A DNA stretch of 64,000 bases from Mesorhizobium_L sp035547755 (GTDB lineage: Bacteria; Pseudomonadota; Alphaproteobacteria; Rhizobiales; Rhizobiaceae). This document shows, in pieces, positions 16,986 to 25,719 of this stretch. Location: NCBI GenBank assembly GCA_035547755.1, contig DASZUG010000077.1, forward strand, positions 1 through 64,000, given 5' to 3'. The translations under genes and the position numbers were made by a program. The notes beneath the pieces are model-generated. The model was not told where the DNA came from and ran no database searches. It saw only the letters and a program-made list of their open reading frames with translations. Numbering within the stretch: position 1 is the first letter of the stretch; each line of letters opens with the position of its first letter.

Positions 16986-18182
16986 TCATGCAGCATCACG
17001 GGCGATCGCATGACGGTAGACGGCCGCCTCGAAATCGGTGAACCCCTGAAGGACCGCCTTGTCGGCAAAGGGGAAAATCTGGGTCGCCCAGAAGCCGCCT
17101 ACCCCGTTCAGGCGGTCGATCCAGTAATAGAGATTTGCCAGACCGGCCCAGCCCAGCGACCCGGCTGGACGCCCTGTCGGCGCATCCTCATCATTGATCA
17201 TGAAGCTGTAGCACCAGGACTTGGGGACGCCGGGGAAGAATTCGACGTCGTTGGAAAGCGAGGGAATGACGCCCGGCAGGCTGGTGACTTTCTGGCCTTC
17301 TCCCAGCCCGTTCTTCCCCGCCCATTCCACCGTCTCGGGCTTGAGGACACGGCCTTTCGGCCCGTCGCCGTCATTCAGCCACATGCGGATGAATTTCATG
17401 TAATCGCCAACGGTCGCGTAGAGGCCATGGCCGCCCATCTCGACTTCCGGATCCTGTCTCAACTCGAAGTCCCGTAGCGGGTTGAGGCTGCCGTCGGGCC
17501 GGCGTTTATGAATACGCGCAAGTCTTTGCCGCATCGCCGGCGTCAGCTTGAAAGCGGTGTCCTCCATGCCAAGCGGCCGGAAGATCCGTTCCTTCATGAC
17601 CGCGCCGAGGCGTTTGCCGCGGATCTGTTCGACAATCAGGCCGCACCAGTCGATGTTGCTGCCATATTCCCATCTCTCTCCAGGATCGAACAAAAGCGGC
17701 GTCGTCAGGGAAGCCTGCGTCGCGGTGACGACACTTGGCTGCCCCTTTTCGCGCGCCAGCCGGCTATAGGTGGCGTTGAAAAAATCATAGCCGAACCCTG
17801 CCGTATGCAGCATCAGCATGCGGGCCGTGATGTCGCGCTTCGGCGGCCGTAGCTTCGGATTGCCCTTCTCGTCGAAGCCGGTGATGACGTTGAGCCGGCC
17901 GAGCGCCGGCAGCCAGGTCTTGGCCGGTGCGTCGAGATCAAGCAGCCCTTCCTCCACGCATTGCAGCACCGCGGTTCCGGTGATCGCCTTTGTGGCCGAA
18001 TAGATGGCGAAGACCGTATCCACCGTCATCGGCTCACCGGATCCGATCACCCGTTCGCCCGCCGCTCCTTCATAGCTGTTGGCCTGCCGGCCAGTAACCA
18101 TCGCGACAATCCCCGGAACCTGCGGATTGCCATCGACCACGCGCTCCAGAAGCGCATCGGCGTCTTGTCTGAAACCGGTCAT
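16986..18182 (-). CDS. Serine beta-lactamase-fold hydrolase (class C/EstB-like)
   Basis: A 398-residue cytoplasmic protein; no signal peptide is visible. The SxxK motif is YSATK at residues 61-65, giving nucleophile Ser62 and Lys65. A YGSN tetrad later (in WEYGSNIDWCGLI) fits the YxN motif. The C-terminal HxG/KTG-like box is not obvious. This set is typical of the EstB-type esterases and other beta-lactamase-family hydrolases rather than of antibiotic-degrading AmpC. The ATG at 18182 is chosen because GGAGG lies about 8 bases upstream. It stands alone between ilvH and the efflux operon; the substrate is unknown. Confidence 0.9.
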   Translation of the reverse strand: MTGFRQDADALLERVVDGNPQVPGIVAMVTGRQANSYEGAAGERVIGSGEPMTVDTVFAIYSATKAITGTAVLQCVEEGLLDLDAPAKTWLPALGRLNVITGFDEKGNPKLRPPKRDITARMLMLHTAGFGYDFFNATYSRLAREKGQPSVVTATQASLTTPLLFDPGERWEYGSNIDWCGLIVEQIRGKRLGAVMKERIFRPLGMEDTAFKLTPAMRQRLARIHKRRPDGSLNPLRDFELRQDPEVEMGGHGLYATVGDYMKFIRMWLNDGDGPKGRVLKPETVEWAGKNGLGEGQKVTSLPGVIPSLSNDVEFFPGVPKSWCYSFMINDEDAPTGRPAGSLGWAGLANLYYWIDRLNGVGGFWATQIFPFADKAVLQGFTDFEAAVYRHAIARDAA

Positions 18183-18360
18183 TTCCACTCCTCCCGGACT
18201 GGAGCGTCGACCGAAGGCTGGATGTTATCCGTTCGTTTTTCCCGCCTGGTCGGCTCGGCCAATCAGTTCAACAATCGTATCGATGAAACAAGATATGCTT
18301 TTCAGCGAAAATCGCCAGTTATCGGCAAAATCCGCACCTGCCGGATGGAGTGAATTCGCC

Positions 18361-18933
18361 TTACATCCCCGCCGGACCCCTGTTCATCGCCGCGACGCCG
18401 GTGCGGCAGACTTCCACCAGCCCGAGCGGCTTCATGATTGCGATGAACTGCTCGATCTTGGAGACGCGGCCGGTGATCTCGAAGATGAAATGTTCGGTGT
18501 TGGCGTCGATCACCTGGGCGCGGAAGGCGGTGGCGAGCCTCAGCGCCTCCACCCGGTCGTCGCCGCTTCCCGCGACCTTCACCATGGCAAGCTCGCGTTC
18601 GAGCGGCCGGTCATGGCCGAGCTCACCGGCCACCACCGTCAGGTCGATGACGCGATGCACCGGCACGATGCGCTCGAGCTGGTTCTTGATCTGCTCCAGC
18701 ACATGCGGCGTCCCGCGCGTCTTGATGGTGATGCGCGAGAGATGCTTCTCATGCTCGGTCTCGGACACGGTAAGGCTGTCGATATTATAGCCGCGCCCGG
18801 AAAACAGCCCGATGACGCGCGCCAGCACGCCGGGTTCGTTATCGACGAGGATGGATAGGGTGTGCGTTTCCGGCTTGGCGGTTTCGCGTGAGATGAAATA
18901 GGCGGAGCCTGTGGCTTGGAGATGGGCGTTCAT
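18361..18933 (-). CDS. ilvH: Acetolactate synthase small (regulatory) subunit
   Basis: The 190-residue subunit binds valine and stimulates the catalytic subunit IlvI. An ACT domain begins at about residue 24: TLSILVDNEPGVLARVIGLF, then SGRGYNIDSLTVSET. A C-terminal second domain has ELAMVKVAG and EITGRVSKIEQFI. Length is normal for the family, with about 15 extra N-terminal residues as is usual in alphaproteobacteria. It follows ilvI by 46 bases on the same strand and is surely in the same transcript, under the attenuator near 20.8-20.9 kb. Confidence 0.97.
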   Translation of the reverse strand: MNAHLQATGSAYFISRETAKPETHTLSILVDNEPGVLARVIGLFSGRGYNIDSLTVSETEHEKHLSRITIKTRGTPHVLEQIKNQLERIVPVHRVIDLTVVAGELGHDRPLERELAMVKVAGSGDDRVEALRLATAFRAQVIDANTEHFIFEITGRVSKIEQFIAIMKPLGLVEVCRTGVAAMNRGPAGM

Positions 18934-18979
18934 GGTTTTCTACCGTTACTTCCTAAATTGTTGAAGCTGAAAGCCAATC

Positions 18980-20767
18980 TCACACCAGTTCCCTCCCCTT
19001 GGTGTCTATGGCGTTGGCGATCGCTTCGTCCGTCGCCTCGTCCGGCAAAAGCATTTCGTTATGCGCCTTGCCCGAGGGGATCATCGGAAAGCAGTTGGCC
19101 AGCGCCGCCACCCGGCAGTCGAACAGGACCGGCTTCTTCACGGAAATCATTTCCGCGATGGCGTCATCCAGCTTGTCCGGCTTGTCACAGCGTATGCCAT
19201 GGCCGCCATAGGCTTCGGCGAGCTTGACGAAATCAGGCATCGCCTCGGTGTAGGAATGCGACAGACGGTTGCCGTGCAGCAATTGCTGCCATTGGCGCAC
19301 CATACCCATATATTGGTTGTTGAGGATGAAGATCTTGATGGGCGCGTCGTGCTGGACCGCGCTCGACATTTCCTGGATCGTCATCTGGACGGATGCGTCG
19401 CCGGCAATGTCGATGACCAGCGCATCGGGATGCGCGATCTGGACGCCGAGCGCCGCCGGCAGGCCGTAGCCCATCGTGCCGAGGCCGCCCGAGGTCATCC
19501 AGCGGTTCGGCTGCTCGAAGCCGAAATGCTGCGCCGCCCACATCTGGTGCTGACCGACTTCGGTGGTGATGTAGACATCCTTGTCCTTCGTTGCCTCATA
19601 AAGCCGCTGGATGGCATATTGCGGCATGATGACGTCCTTGTTCTTCGTGTATGCGAAGGAATCGCGGGCGCGCCAGCGCTCGATCTGCTCCCACCAGGGC
19701 TGCAGGCCCTTCTTGTCCGCTTTCGCCGACGCCCGCCACAACCGCACCATGTCCTCCAAAACATGGCCGACATCGCCGATGATGGGCACATCGACCGGGA
19801 CGTTCTTGTTGATGGAGGAAGGATCGATGTCGATGTGGATCTTGCGGGAATAGGGCGAGAACGCGTCGAGCCTGCCGGTGATGCGGTCGTCGAAACGTGC
19901 GCCGACGCAGAGCATCACGTCGCAATCGTGCATCGCCATATTGGCTTCATAGGAACCATGCATGCCGAGCATGCCGAGCCAGTTCCTGCCTGAAGCCGGA
20001 TAGGCCCCGAGCCCCATAAGCGTCGAGGTGATCGGGAACCCGGTCAATTCGACCAGTTCCCTCAGGAGATGGCTGGCCTCCGGTCCGGCATTGACGACGC
20101 CGCCGCCGGAATAAATCACCGGCTTTTTCGCGCCGGCCATCAGTTCGACCGCGCGACGGATCGCATCGGCATCCCCCTCCACCTTCGGATGATAGGAGAT
20201 ACGGGGCGCCGTCTGCGGCGGCGTGTAGATGCCCTTCGCGAACTGGACGTCCTTCGGGACATCGACCACGACCGGCCCCGGCCTGCCGGTGGTGGCGACA
20301 ATAAAAGCCTCGTGCAGGACGGAAGCGAGTTGGTTGACGTCCTTCACCAGCCAATTGTGCTTCGTGCAGGGCCGCGTGATGCCGACCGTGTCGCATTCCT
20401 GGAAGGCGTCCGATCCGATAAGCGTCGTCGGCACCTGGCCGGAAATGCAGACCAGCGGAATGGAATCCATCAGGGCGTCCTGCAGCGGCGTGACCGCATT
20501 GGTCGCGCCGGGGCCGGAGGTGACGAGCATGACGCCGCACTTTCCGGTCGAGCGCGCATACCCTTCGGCCGCATGGCCCGCGCCCTGCTCGTGCCGCACC
20601 AGGATGTGCTCGACCGCCTCCTGCTGGAAAAGCTCGTCATAGATCGGAAGGACCGCGCCGCCCGGATAGCCGAAGACATGCTTCACGCCGTTGTCCTTCA
20701 ACGCCTGGACGACCATTTCGGCGCCCGTCATTTCGCGGCGTCCGGTTTCGCTATGCTCTTTGCTCAT
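18980..20767 (-). CDS. ilvI: Acetolactate synthase large (catalytic) subunit
   Basis: The 595-residue ThDP-, FAD- and Mg-dependent enzyme forms acetolactate or acetohydroxybutyrate, the first committed step of branched-chain amino acid synthesis. The N-terminal domain has FGYPGGAVLPIYDEL and the catalytic Glu60 in RHEQGAGHAAEGYA. The C-terminal ThDP motif runs from IAGDASVQMTIQEM to FILNNQYMGMVRQW. The 13-residue N-terminal tail before MTGAEMVVQAL matches relatives. The ATG at 20767 lies 13 bases after a GGGA-type Shine-Dalgarno. It is preceded by a leader peptide and terminator, so expression should respond to branched-chain aminoacyl-tRNA levels. IlvC at 4.1-5.1 kb performs the next step. 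Confidence 0.97.
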   Translation of the reverse strand: MSKEHSETGRREMTGAEMVVQALKDNGVKHVFGYPGGAVLPIYDELFQQEAVEHILVRHEQGAGHAAEGYARSTGKCGVMLVTSGPGATNAVTPLQDALMDSIPLVCISGQVPTTLIGSDAFQECDTVGITRPCTKHNWLVKDVNQLASVLHEAFIVATTGRPGPVVVDVPKDVQFAKGIYTPPQTAPRISYHPKVEGDADAIRRAVELMAGAKKPVIYSGGGVVNAGPEASHLLRELVELTGFPITSTLMGLGAYPASGRNWLGMLGMHGSYEANMAMHDCDVMLCVGARFDDRITGRLDAFSPYSRKIHIDIDPSSINKNVPVDVPIIGDVGHVLEDMVRLWRASAKADKKGLQPWWEQIERWRARDSFAYTKNKDVIMPQYAIQRLYEATKDKDVYITTEVGQHQMWAAQHFGFEQPNRWMTSGGLGTMGYGLPAALGVQIAHPDALVIDIAGDASVQMTIQEMSSAVQHDAPIKIFILNNQYMGMVRQWQQLLHGNRLSHSYTEAMPDFVKLAEAYGGHGIRCDKPDKLDDAIAEMISVKKPVLFDCRVAALANCFPMIPSGKAHNEMLLPDEATDEAIANAIDTKGRELV

Positions 20768-20825
20768 TTCATCGGTCCCGTTTGATCTGCGTCTATCGCG
20801 ACTGAAAAGTTGAAATCCAGGAAAT

Positions 20826-20848
20826 AAAAAAGGCCCCCGAGGGAGCCT
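20826..20848 (-). terminator. Attenuator terminator before ilvI
   Basis: On the minus strand AGGCTCCC-TC-GGGGGCCT forms an 8-bp stem with one G-T pair, immediately followed by six T. It sits between the ilv leader peptide and ilvI, about 58 bases before the ilvI start, on the coding strand of the operon. Its position makes it an attenuator rather than the end of an upstream gene, since only the leader peptide precedes it. Confidence 0.85.
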
Positions 20849-20853
20849 GATCG

Positions 20854-20905
20854 AAGCGCATGAGCGGCTGACGCCCGGCGGTCACACCGCCTTGCCCATG
20901 CGCCT
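20854..20905 (-). promoter_or_regulatory. Leader RNA hairpin of ilv attenuator
   Basis: On the RNA strand AGGCGCAUGGGC (20905-20894) can pair with GCUCAUGCGCUU (20865-20854) through twelve consecutive pairs, two of them G-U. Inside lies a second perfect hairpin, GGCGGU-GUG-ACCGCC, spanning the leader stop codon. The 5' arm begins right after the Leu-Ile-Leu-Val codons, where a stalled ribosome would mask it. This is the layout expected of a ribosome-mediated attenuator; the antiterminator pairing itself was not resolved by eye. Confidence 0.7.
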
Positions 20906-20932
20906 TCCTACGAGAATGAGTGCCGTCTTCAT
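20882..20932 (-). CDS. ilv leader peptide (16 residues, Leu-Ile-Leu-Val)
   Basis: The short frame on the minus strand encodes MKTALILVGRRMGKAV and ends in TGA. Codons 5-8 are CTC ATT CTC GTA, that is Leu-Ile-Leu-Val, the three end-products of the pathway encoded downstream. It is followed by a pairing region and a strong terminator before ilvI. This is the standard architecture of transcription attenuation of ilv operons in proteobacteria. There is no Shine-Dalgarno, and the promoter elements would start transcription within a few bases of the ATG. That suggests a leaderless or nearly leaderless mRNA, as reported for the trpL leader of Sinorhizobium meliloti. Confidence 0.85.
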   Translation of the reverse strand: MKTALILVGRRMGKAV

Positions 20933-20940
20933 GGCCGCGG

Positions 20941-20970
20941 ACAATAAAAGCGCCCCGGCAGTCCTGTCAA
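20941..20970 (-). promoter_or_regulatory. Promoter of ilv leader/operon
   Basis: On the minus strand a perfect TTGACA (20970-20965) is followed after 18 bases by TATTGT (20946-20941); TTTATT with 16-base spacing is an alternative. Either places the transcription start only about 0-5 bases before the leader ATG at 20932. Confidence 0.7.
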
Positions 20971-21013
20971 CGGCTTTTCGTGCGCGCCAGAGGACATGCG
21001 GCAATCTGGTTAC

Positions 21014-21088
21014 TGGTGCCGGCGGAGAGGATCGAACTCCCGACCTTCGGTTTACAAAACCGCTGCACTACCGCTGTGCTACGCCGGC
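21014..21088 (-). tRNA. tRNA-Thr (anticodon TGT)
   Basis: The minus strand folds as a complete tRNA. Acceptor GCCGGCG pairs with CGCCGGC. The D-stem is GCAC/GTGC with loop AGCGGTA, and the anticodon loop is TTTGTAA with TGT at 21056-21054. The T-arm is GGGAG with TTCGATC, and CCA is encoded. TGT reads ACA and related threonine codons. It lies just upstream of the ilv promoter on the same strand. Confidence 0.97.
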
Positions 21089-21162
21089 CCGCAGACGCCG
21101 TGATCCGGCGCCGCGGATCACGACCTAGCATAATCGCCGCCCCAGTAAAGGGCGAAGAAGCG

Positions 21163-21939
21163 TCAGGAGCCGACTTTCATCGCTCTGAACAGGCAGACAT
21201 CGATCGAGAAGCTGCCGTCCGGCTTGGTCTCGAAATAGCGTGTGACGCTCTCCGAAACGCTTGCCTGCAGCGCCCGGATCGCGTCGACGAATACTTTCGG
21301 CGTCTTCATCCGCTCGACCCAGGAAGCGAAATCGAGGTGAACGCGGAAATAGGTGGCCGAGACGGGCAACAGCCCGGCGCGCGCCATCGCTGCATCCCAT
21401 TCGGCGCGGGAATAGTCGCGCACATGCGAATGGTCGCGCAACATCTCGAGCGTCTGGAAATAGGTGTCGAGCAGAGGCGACGGCGGGGCTATCGTATCAG
21501 CGAACCCCGCCACGCCACCGGGTTTCAATACGCGCGCGGCCTCGCGCAATCCCGCATCGAAATCCCGCCAATGATGGGCGCTATACCGACTCAGCACCAT
21601 GTCGAAGCTTTCGTCCGCGAAGGGTACTTTTTCCGCCACGCCTTCCGTTGTGGTGACGTTGGAGAGCCCCCTTTCCGCCGCCGAGCGAGCGACAACCTGC
21701 AGCATCTCCCTGGAGAGGTCATAAGCGACCACTTCCCTGACATGCGGGGCGACATTGAAGCTGACATGGCCGCCGCCGCAGCCCAGATCGAGGACGCGCG
21801 CCTCGGACATGCCGGCGGCGAGGTTGACGATGGCTTCGAGATCCGCGCCTTGCGCGTGCACGGCGCTTTTCAGATAGGCTTCGGCGCTCGACCCGAACTG
21901 GCCGCCAACCAGGGCTTCGTGACTTTTTCCATCAACCAT
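21163..21939 (-). CDS. SAM-dependent methyltransferase (class I, UbiE-like)
   Basis: A 258-residue soluble Rossmann methyltransferase. Motif I is VLDLGCGGGHVSFNVA at about residues 49-64. Motif II-like VVAYDLSREML and the post-motif FADESFDMVLSRYSAHHW follow, and the motif III region is RVLKPGGVAGFAD. It resembles the UbiE/BioC/MmcY group that acts on small molecules; the substrate cannot be read from the sequence. It is divergent from a MmyB-like regulator at 22035, with a shared 95-base promoter region, so it may be that regulator's target. Confidence 0.9.
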   Translation of the reverse strand: MVDGKSHEALVGGQFGSSAEAYLKSAVHAQGADLEAIVNLAAGMSEARVLDLGCGGGHVSFNVAPHVREVVAYDLSREMLQVVARSAAERGLSNVTTTEGVAEKVPFADESFDMVLSRYSAHHWRDFDAGLREAARVLKPGGVAGFADTIAPPSPLLDTYFQTLEMLRDHSHVRDYSRAEWDAAMARAGLLPVSATYFRVHLDFASWVERMKTPKVFVDAIRALQASVSESVTRYFETKPDGSFSIDVCLFRAMKVGS

Positions 21940-21992
21940 TTCTCTTATCCCGATTTGAAAACCGATCGTGGAGGGTATAGCGAACGAAACAA

Positions 21993-22021
21993 ACTGGTTT
22001 AAGCCTCTAATTTATACTGGT
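21993..22021. promoter_or_regulatory. Direct repeat ACTGGT in divergent promoter
   Basis: Two ACTGGT copies lie 23 bases apart (21993-21998 and 22016-22021), about two helical turns, in an AT-rich patch between the methyltransferase and the MmyB-like regulator. They could be half-sites for the adjacent regulator. Binding is inference. Confidence 0.3.
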
Positions 22022-22034
22022 ATGTTTTGACACC

Positions 22035-22820
22035 ATGGTAACGAGCGTAACGGAGCAGCGGCGGGAACTCGGCGATTTCGTCCGTTCCCAGAGGGAAAGG
22101 CTGAAGCCGGCCGTGCTCGGCCTTTCCGCCGAGGGGAGACGCCGCACGCCGGGCCTCAGACGCGAGGAAGCGGCGCAGCTCGCCGGTCTCAGCGTGACCT
22201 GGTACACCTGGCTTGAACAAGGCCGGGAAATGTCGCTCTCGCCTGCCGCGATGGCCCGGCTGGCCAAGGCGTTGAGGCTCGACAGGGCCGCACGGGCCTA
22301 TCTGTTCAAGCTTGCGGGCAAGCGCGATCCCGAGCAGGACAGAAGCGAAAGCGGACGGCTACCGGCGCCGGTCCTCGCAAGCGTCGCTTCCATCCGTACA
22401 CCGGCCTATATTCTCGACCGCGAATGGACGGCGGTCAGCTGGAATGCGGAAGCGGAGGATCTTTTCGCCGGTTGGCTCGACCAGCCGGGAACGCACAACC
22501 TTTTGCGTTTTATCTTTACAGACCCGGCCGCGCGCTCTCTCATTTGCGATTATGAGCAGCGCGCCAGGCGGGTCGTGGCTGAGTTCCGTTCCTCCTGCAG
22601 CGCCCACCTCGACGATCAATCGCTCAAGGTCTTCATCGCGGAGCTACGGCGCGCGAGCCCGCTCTTCGCCCAGTTCTGGGACCAGCGCGACGTCGTCGAG
22701 CGCGAAGGCGGTGAACGCACCTTCAATCACCCGCTGCATGGATTTCTTCGTTACGAGCAAGTCACGTTCGATGTGGCGGGACATCCCGATTTCAAGCTTA
22801 CCTTGCTCGTCTCGGCTTAG
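22035..22820 (+). CDS. XRE/MmyB-like transcriptional regulator
   Basis: A 261-residue regulator. The N-terminal HTH is preceded by RTPGLRREEAAQLAGLSVTW and YTWLEQGREM, typical of the XRE family subgroup with a MmyB-like C-terminal domain. That domain, from about residue 100, has AYILDREWTAVSWNAEAEDL and a terminal YEQVTFDVAGHPDFKLTLLV. MmyB domains are PAS-like and thought to bind a small, possibly fatty, ligand. A paralogue with the same plan is at 60690-61535. It is divergent from the methyltransferase gene and probably controls it and itself. The ATG at 22035 is the only reasonable start. Confidence 0.92.
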   Translation: MVTSVTEQRRELGDFVRSQRERLKPAVLGLSAEGRRRTPGLRREEAAQLAGLSVTWYTWLEQGREMSLSPAAMARLAKALRLDRAARAYLFKLAGKRDPEQDRSESGRLPAPVLASVASIRTPAYILDREWTAVSWNAEAEDLFAGWLDQPGTHNLLRFIFTDPAARSLICDYEQRARRVVAEFRSSCSAHLDDQSLKVFIAELRRASPLFAQFWDQRDVVEREGGERTFNHPLHGFLRYEQVTFDVAGHPDFKLTLLVSA

Positions 22821-22916
22821 CCGGCAAAAAGCGTCGCTCGCGCGGGAACTGCCTGCTCTTTTCCAGTACCGCTTGCCATGCTACCTGCACGGCACGAACG
22901 ATTTGGCGGCCCAATC

Positions 22917-23720
22917 ATGACGAATGCCTCAAAAGCAATCGCTGCCAAGGCAATCGCCCCACAGGCAATTGCCTTTGTGTCGGCCGATACGGATGATGCC
23001 CGCGAAGCGGCGGAGCGGCTGTCTGACCGGTATGGCAATACATCCTCCGCCGAGGCGGACGTGATCGTGGCGCTTGGCGGCGACGGCTTCCTCCTCCAGA
23101 CCCTGCGCGACACGATGAGCACCGGGAAGAAGGTGTACGGCATGAACCGTGGCACGGTCGGCTTCCTGATGAACGAATACCGGGAAGACGATCTGCCTGC
23201 CAGGATCGCCGCGGCGACGCCGGAAACGATCCGGCCGCTGGAAATGCGGGCCGTCACGGCGGACGGCGACGTGGTGCTGGCGCTCGCGATCAACGAGGTC
23301 GCGCTTTGGCGGCAATCCTACCAGACCGCCAAGATCCGCATTTTTATCGACGACCAGATGCGCCTGGAGGAGTTGAGTTGCGACGGCGTGATGGTGGCGA
23401 CGCCTGCTGGCTCCACGGCCTATAATCTATCCGCCCATGGACCGATCCTGCCGCTCGACGCGCCGCTCCTGGCGCTCACGCCCGTCAGCCCCTTTCGTCC
23501 GCGTCGCTGGCGTGGCGCCCTTCTCTCGAACAAGGTGACGATACGTTTCGACATGCTTGAAGCTGGCAAGCGCCCTGTCAACGCTTCGGCCGATCACACC
23601 GAGGTCAAATCCGTCACCGCCGTCACGGTGCGTGAGTCGCAAAGCACGACGGCAACCCTGCTGTTCGATTCCGGCCATTCCTGGAGCGATCGGATCGTAT
23701 CGGAGCAATTCCGCTATTGA
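22917..23720 (+). CDS. nadK: NAD kinase
   Basis: The 267-residue enzyme phosphorylates NAD to NADP with ATP or polyphosphate. The GGDG loop is in ALGGDGFLLQTLR, preceded by the usual strand. NEVALWRQSYQTAKI and the later CDGVMVATPAGSTAYNLSAH bind NAD. NKVTIRFD and DHTEVKSVTAV finish the beta-sandwich. The start ATG at 22917 is followed by an odd run, AIAAKAIAPQAIAF, before the first strand; the frame continues 13 codons upstream. The gene is downstream of the MmyB regulator with a gap of about 96 bases; the two need not be co-regulated. Confidence 0.96.
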   Translation: MTNASKAIAAKAIAPQAIAFVSADTDDAREAAERLSDRYGNTSSAEADVIVALGGDGFLLQTLRDTMSTGKKVYGMNRGTVGFLMNEYREDDLPARIAAATPETIRPLEMRAVTADGDVVLALAINEVALWRQSYQTAKIRIFIDDQMRLEELSCDGVMVATPAGSTAYNLSAHGPILPLDAPLLALTPVSPFRPRRWRGALLSNKVTIRFDMLEAGKRPVNASADHTEVKSVTAVTVRESQSTTATLLFDSGHSWSDRIVSEQFRY

Positions 23721-23906
23721 AGAGGGCCGAATTAACGGTTTCTACGGGTTTTTTCGGCTTAAAATCCGGCCTTCCCTTACTATATATTGACAAACGCGCA
23801 CGCGCCGCGTAACGGCGGGAGCAGATAACCTTGCGTCACCTGCAAGGTTTTGGCGCATAATCCGGCCAGACGGGCCAGCCAATACAATATAAAGACAGCC
23901 AGACAC

Positions 23907-25403
23907 GTGTCATCAGACGATCAGACCGCACAGCAGGTTTCCACTTTCGCTGAATTAGGCCTTTCGGCCAAAGTTCTCTCAGCCGTGAAGGATGCGGGCT
24001 ATGTCACGCCGACGCCTATCCAGGCCGGCGCCATTCCCCATGCCTTGATCGGCAAGGATGTTCTCGGCATCGCACAGACGGGAACGGGCAAGACCGCATC
24101 CTTCGTGCTGCCGATGCTCACCCGCCTCGAAAAGGGCCGAGCCCGGGCGCGCATGCCGCGCACGCTCATTCTTGAACCGACGCGCGAGCTTGCCGCTCAG
24201 GTGGAAGAGAATTTCGTCAAATACGGCAAGAACCACCGGCTGAACATCGCGCTTCTCATCGGCGGCGTTTCCTTCGACGATCAGGATCGCAAGCTCGAAC
24301 GCGGCGCCGACGTGCTGATCGCGACGCCGGGCCGCCTGCTCGATCATTTCGAGCGCGGCAGGCTTCTGTTGACCGGCGTCGAAATCCTCGTCATCGACGA
24401 AGCGGACCGTATGCTCGACATGGGTTTCATTCCCGACATCGAGCGCATCTGCAAACTGATCCCGTTCACGCGGCAGACGCTTTTCTTCTCCGCGACCATG
24501 CCGCCCGAAATCACCAAGCTGACGGAACAGTTCCTGCACGCGCCGGTGCGGGTTGAGGTCGCCCGGGCCGCGACGACGGCGGAAAACATCACCCAGCGCC
24601 TTGTCAAATCGGGGCACAAGGCCTGGGACAAGCGCGATGTCCTGCGCAATCTCATCCGCCAGGAAGAGGCTGATCTCAAGAACGCGATCATCTTCTGCAA
24701 TCGGAAGGTGGAAGTCTCGGAGCTTTTCCGTTCCCTCACCCGTCACGAATTCGATGCAGGCGCGCTCCATGGCGACATGGACCAGCGCGCGCGCATGACC
24801 ATGCTTTCCAATTTCCGCGATGGCAGGCTGAAGCTCCTGGTCGCATCGGACGTCGCGGCGCGCGGGCTCGATATTCCCGACGTCAGCCATGTCTTCAATT
24901 TCGACGTCCCGACCCACGCGGAGGATTACGTCCACCGCATCGGCCGCACCGGCCGGGCCGGCCGCGCAGGCAAGGCCTTCACCATCGTGACCCGTTCGGA
25001 CAGCAAGTATCTGGACGCCATCGAAAAGCTGATCGGCCAGGACATCGAATGGCAGGACGGCGATCTCTCGACGATCGAGGAACATGCCGACGATGCCTCG
25101 CACGACCGGCGCAAGCGCGGCCATCGCGACGACAAGGGCAGGAAGCCACGCTCCGATCGCGGCGCCCGGCACGACCATGGGGCGGTTGAGAAATCCACCG
25201 TCGTCTCGGCGGAGGACGTCGAGGAACGCCGCGCCCGCAAGGCTGCGATCAAAGACCGGAACGCCGAGCGTCGCGGTGCGACATCGCATCAAGGCGAGAC
25301 GGCCAAATCGCATCGCGGAGGCCGGGCCTATGACGAGGTCAACACGACCGTGGGCTTCGGCGACGATGTCCCTGCTTTCATGAAAGTCGCCGTGAAGGTC
25401 TGA
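23907..25403 (+). CDS. DEAD-box RNA helicase (RhlE-like)
   Basis: A 498-residue ATP-dependent RNA helicase. FAELGLSAKVLSAVKDAGY and TPTPIQ form the Q-motif. AQTGTGKT is Walker A, VIDEADRMLDMGF carries DEAD, SATMP is motif III, and YVHRIGRTGRAGR is motif VI. The tail after about residue 380 is basic and Arg/Asp-rich, typical of the RhlE group that assists ribosome assembly and cold adaptation. The start is uncertain: the GTG at 23907 is preferred because it directly precedes the conserved core, while a TTG at 23850 would add 19 residues. No good Shine-Dalgarno precedes either. Confidence 0.95.
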   Translation: MSSDDQTAQQVSTFAELGLSAKVLSAVKDAGYVTPTPIQAGAIPHALIGKDVLGIAQTGTGKTASFVLPMLTRLEKGRARARMPRTLILEPTRELAAQVEENFVKYGKNHRLNIALLIGGVSFDDQDRKLERGADVLIATPGRLLDHFERGRLLLTGVEILVIDEADRMLDMGFIPDIERICKLIPFTRQTLFFSATMPPEITKLTEQFLHAPVRVEVARAATTAENITQRLVKSGHKAWDKRDVLRNLIRQEEADLKNAIIFCNRKVEVSELFRSLTRHEFDAGALHGDMDQRARMTMLSNFRDGRLKLLVASDVAARGLDIPDVSHVFNFDVPTHAEDYVHRIGRTGRAGRAGKAFTIVTRSDSKYLDAIEKLIGQDIEWQDGDLSTIEEHADDASHDRRKRGHRDDKGRKPRSDRGARHDHGAVEKSTVVSAEDVEERRARKAAIKDRNAERRGATSHQGETAKSHRGGRAYDEVNTTVGFGDDVPAFMKVAVKV

Positions 25404-25719
25404 TACCAAGAGTTCTGAGTTGCAGTGCGTCCTTCGAGGCTCGCCGTTCGGGCTCACACCTCAGGATGAGGGCTTTTGGTGTCGACGATCCTCATCCCTT
25501 GAGGACGTCATGCCAAGACAATAGAGCGGTCGGACAGACCGGCGAATTTGACAACTTGGTTGGTCATAAATATTCGCCTTGCTGGCAATATAGGTGCAGC
25601 GCACACCCACGTCGATTCAGGATAGTTATTGTTTTTCGTGAATCTCGTTTTCATTTGCAGGCGCTTCACGTCTTACAAAAACATAACGCCGCCCGGATTC
25701 TCCTTGTTTCCGTCCGATA
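25404..25719. other. Intergenic with repeat copy B and AT-rich junction
   Basis: This gap begins after the helicase gene with a palindromic repeat (25425-25505) whose second arm breaks off after CCTCATCCCTTGAGG. From about 25506 the sequence becomes AT-rich and runs into the riboflavin-kinase-like gene's 3' side. No gene or RNA was supported. Confidence 0.6.
25425..25505. repeat. Palindromic repeat copy B, truncated second arm
   Basis: Arm one is intact, from TGCGTCCTTCGAGGCTCGCC to ACACCTCAGGATGAGG. After a spacer of about 18 bases the second arm starts CCTCATCCCTTGAGG and ends, without the GCCTCGAAGGACGC terminus. The break coincides with the left border of the AT-rich islet. Confidence 0.8.
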
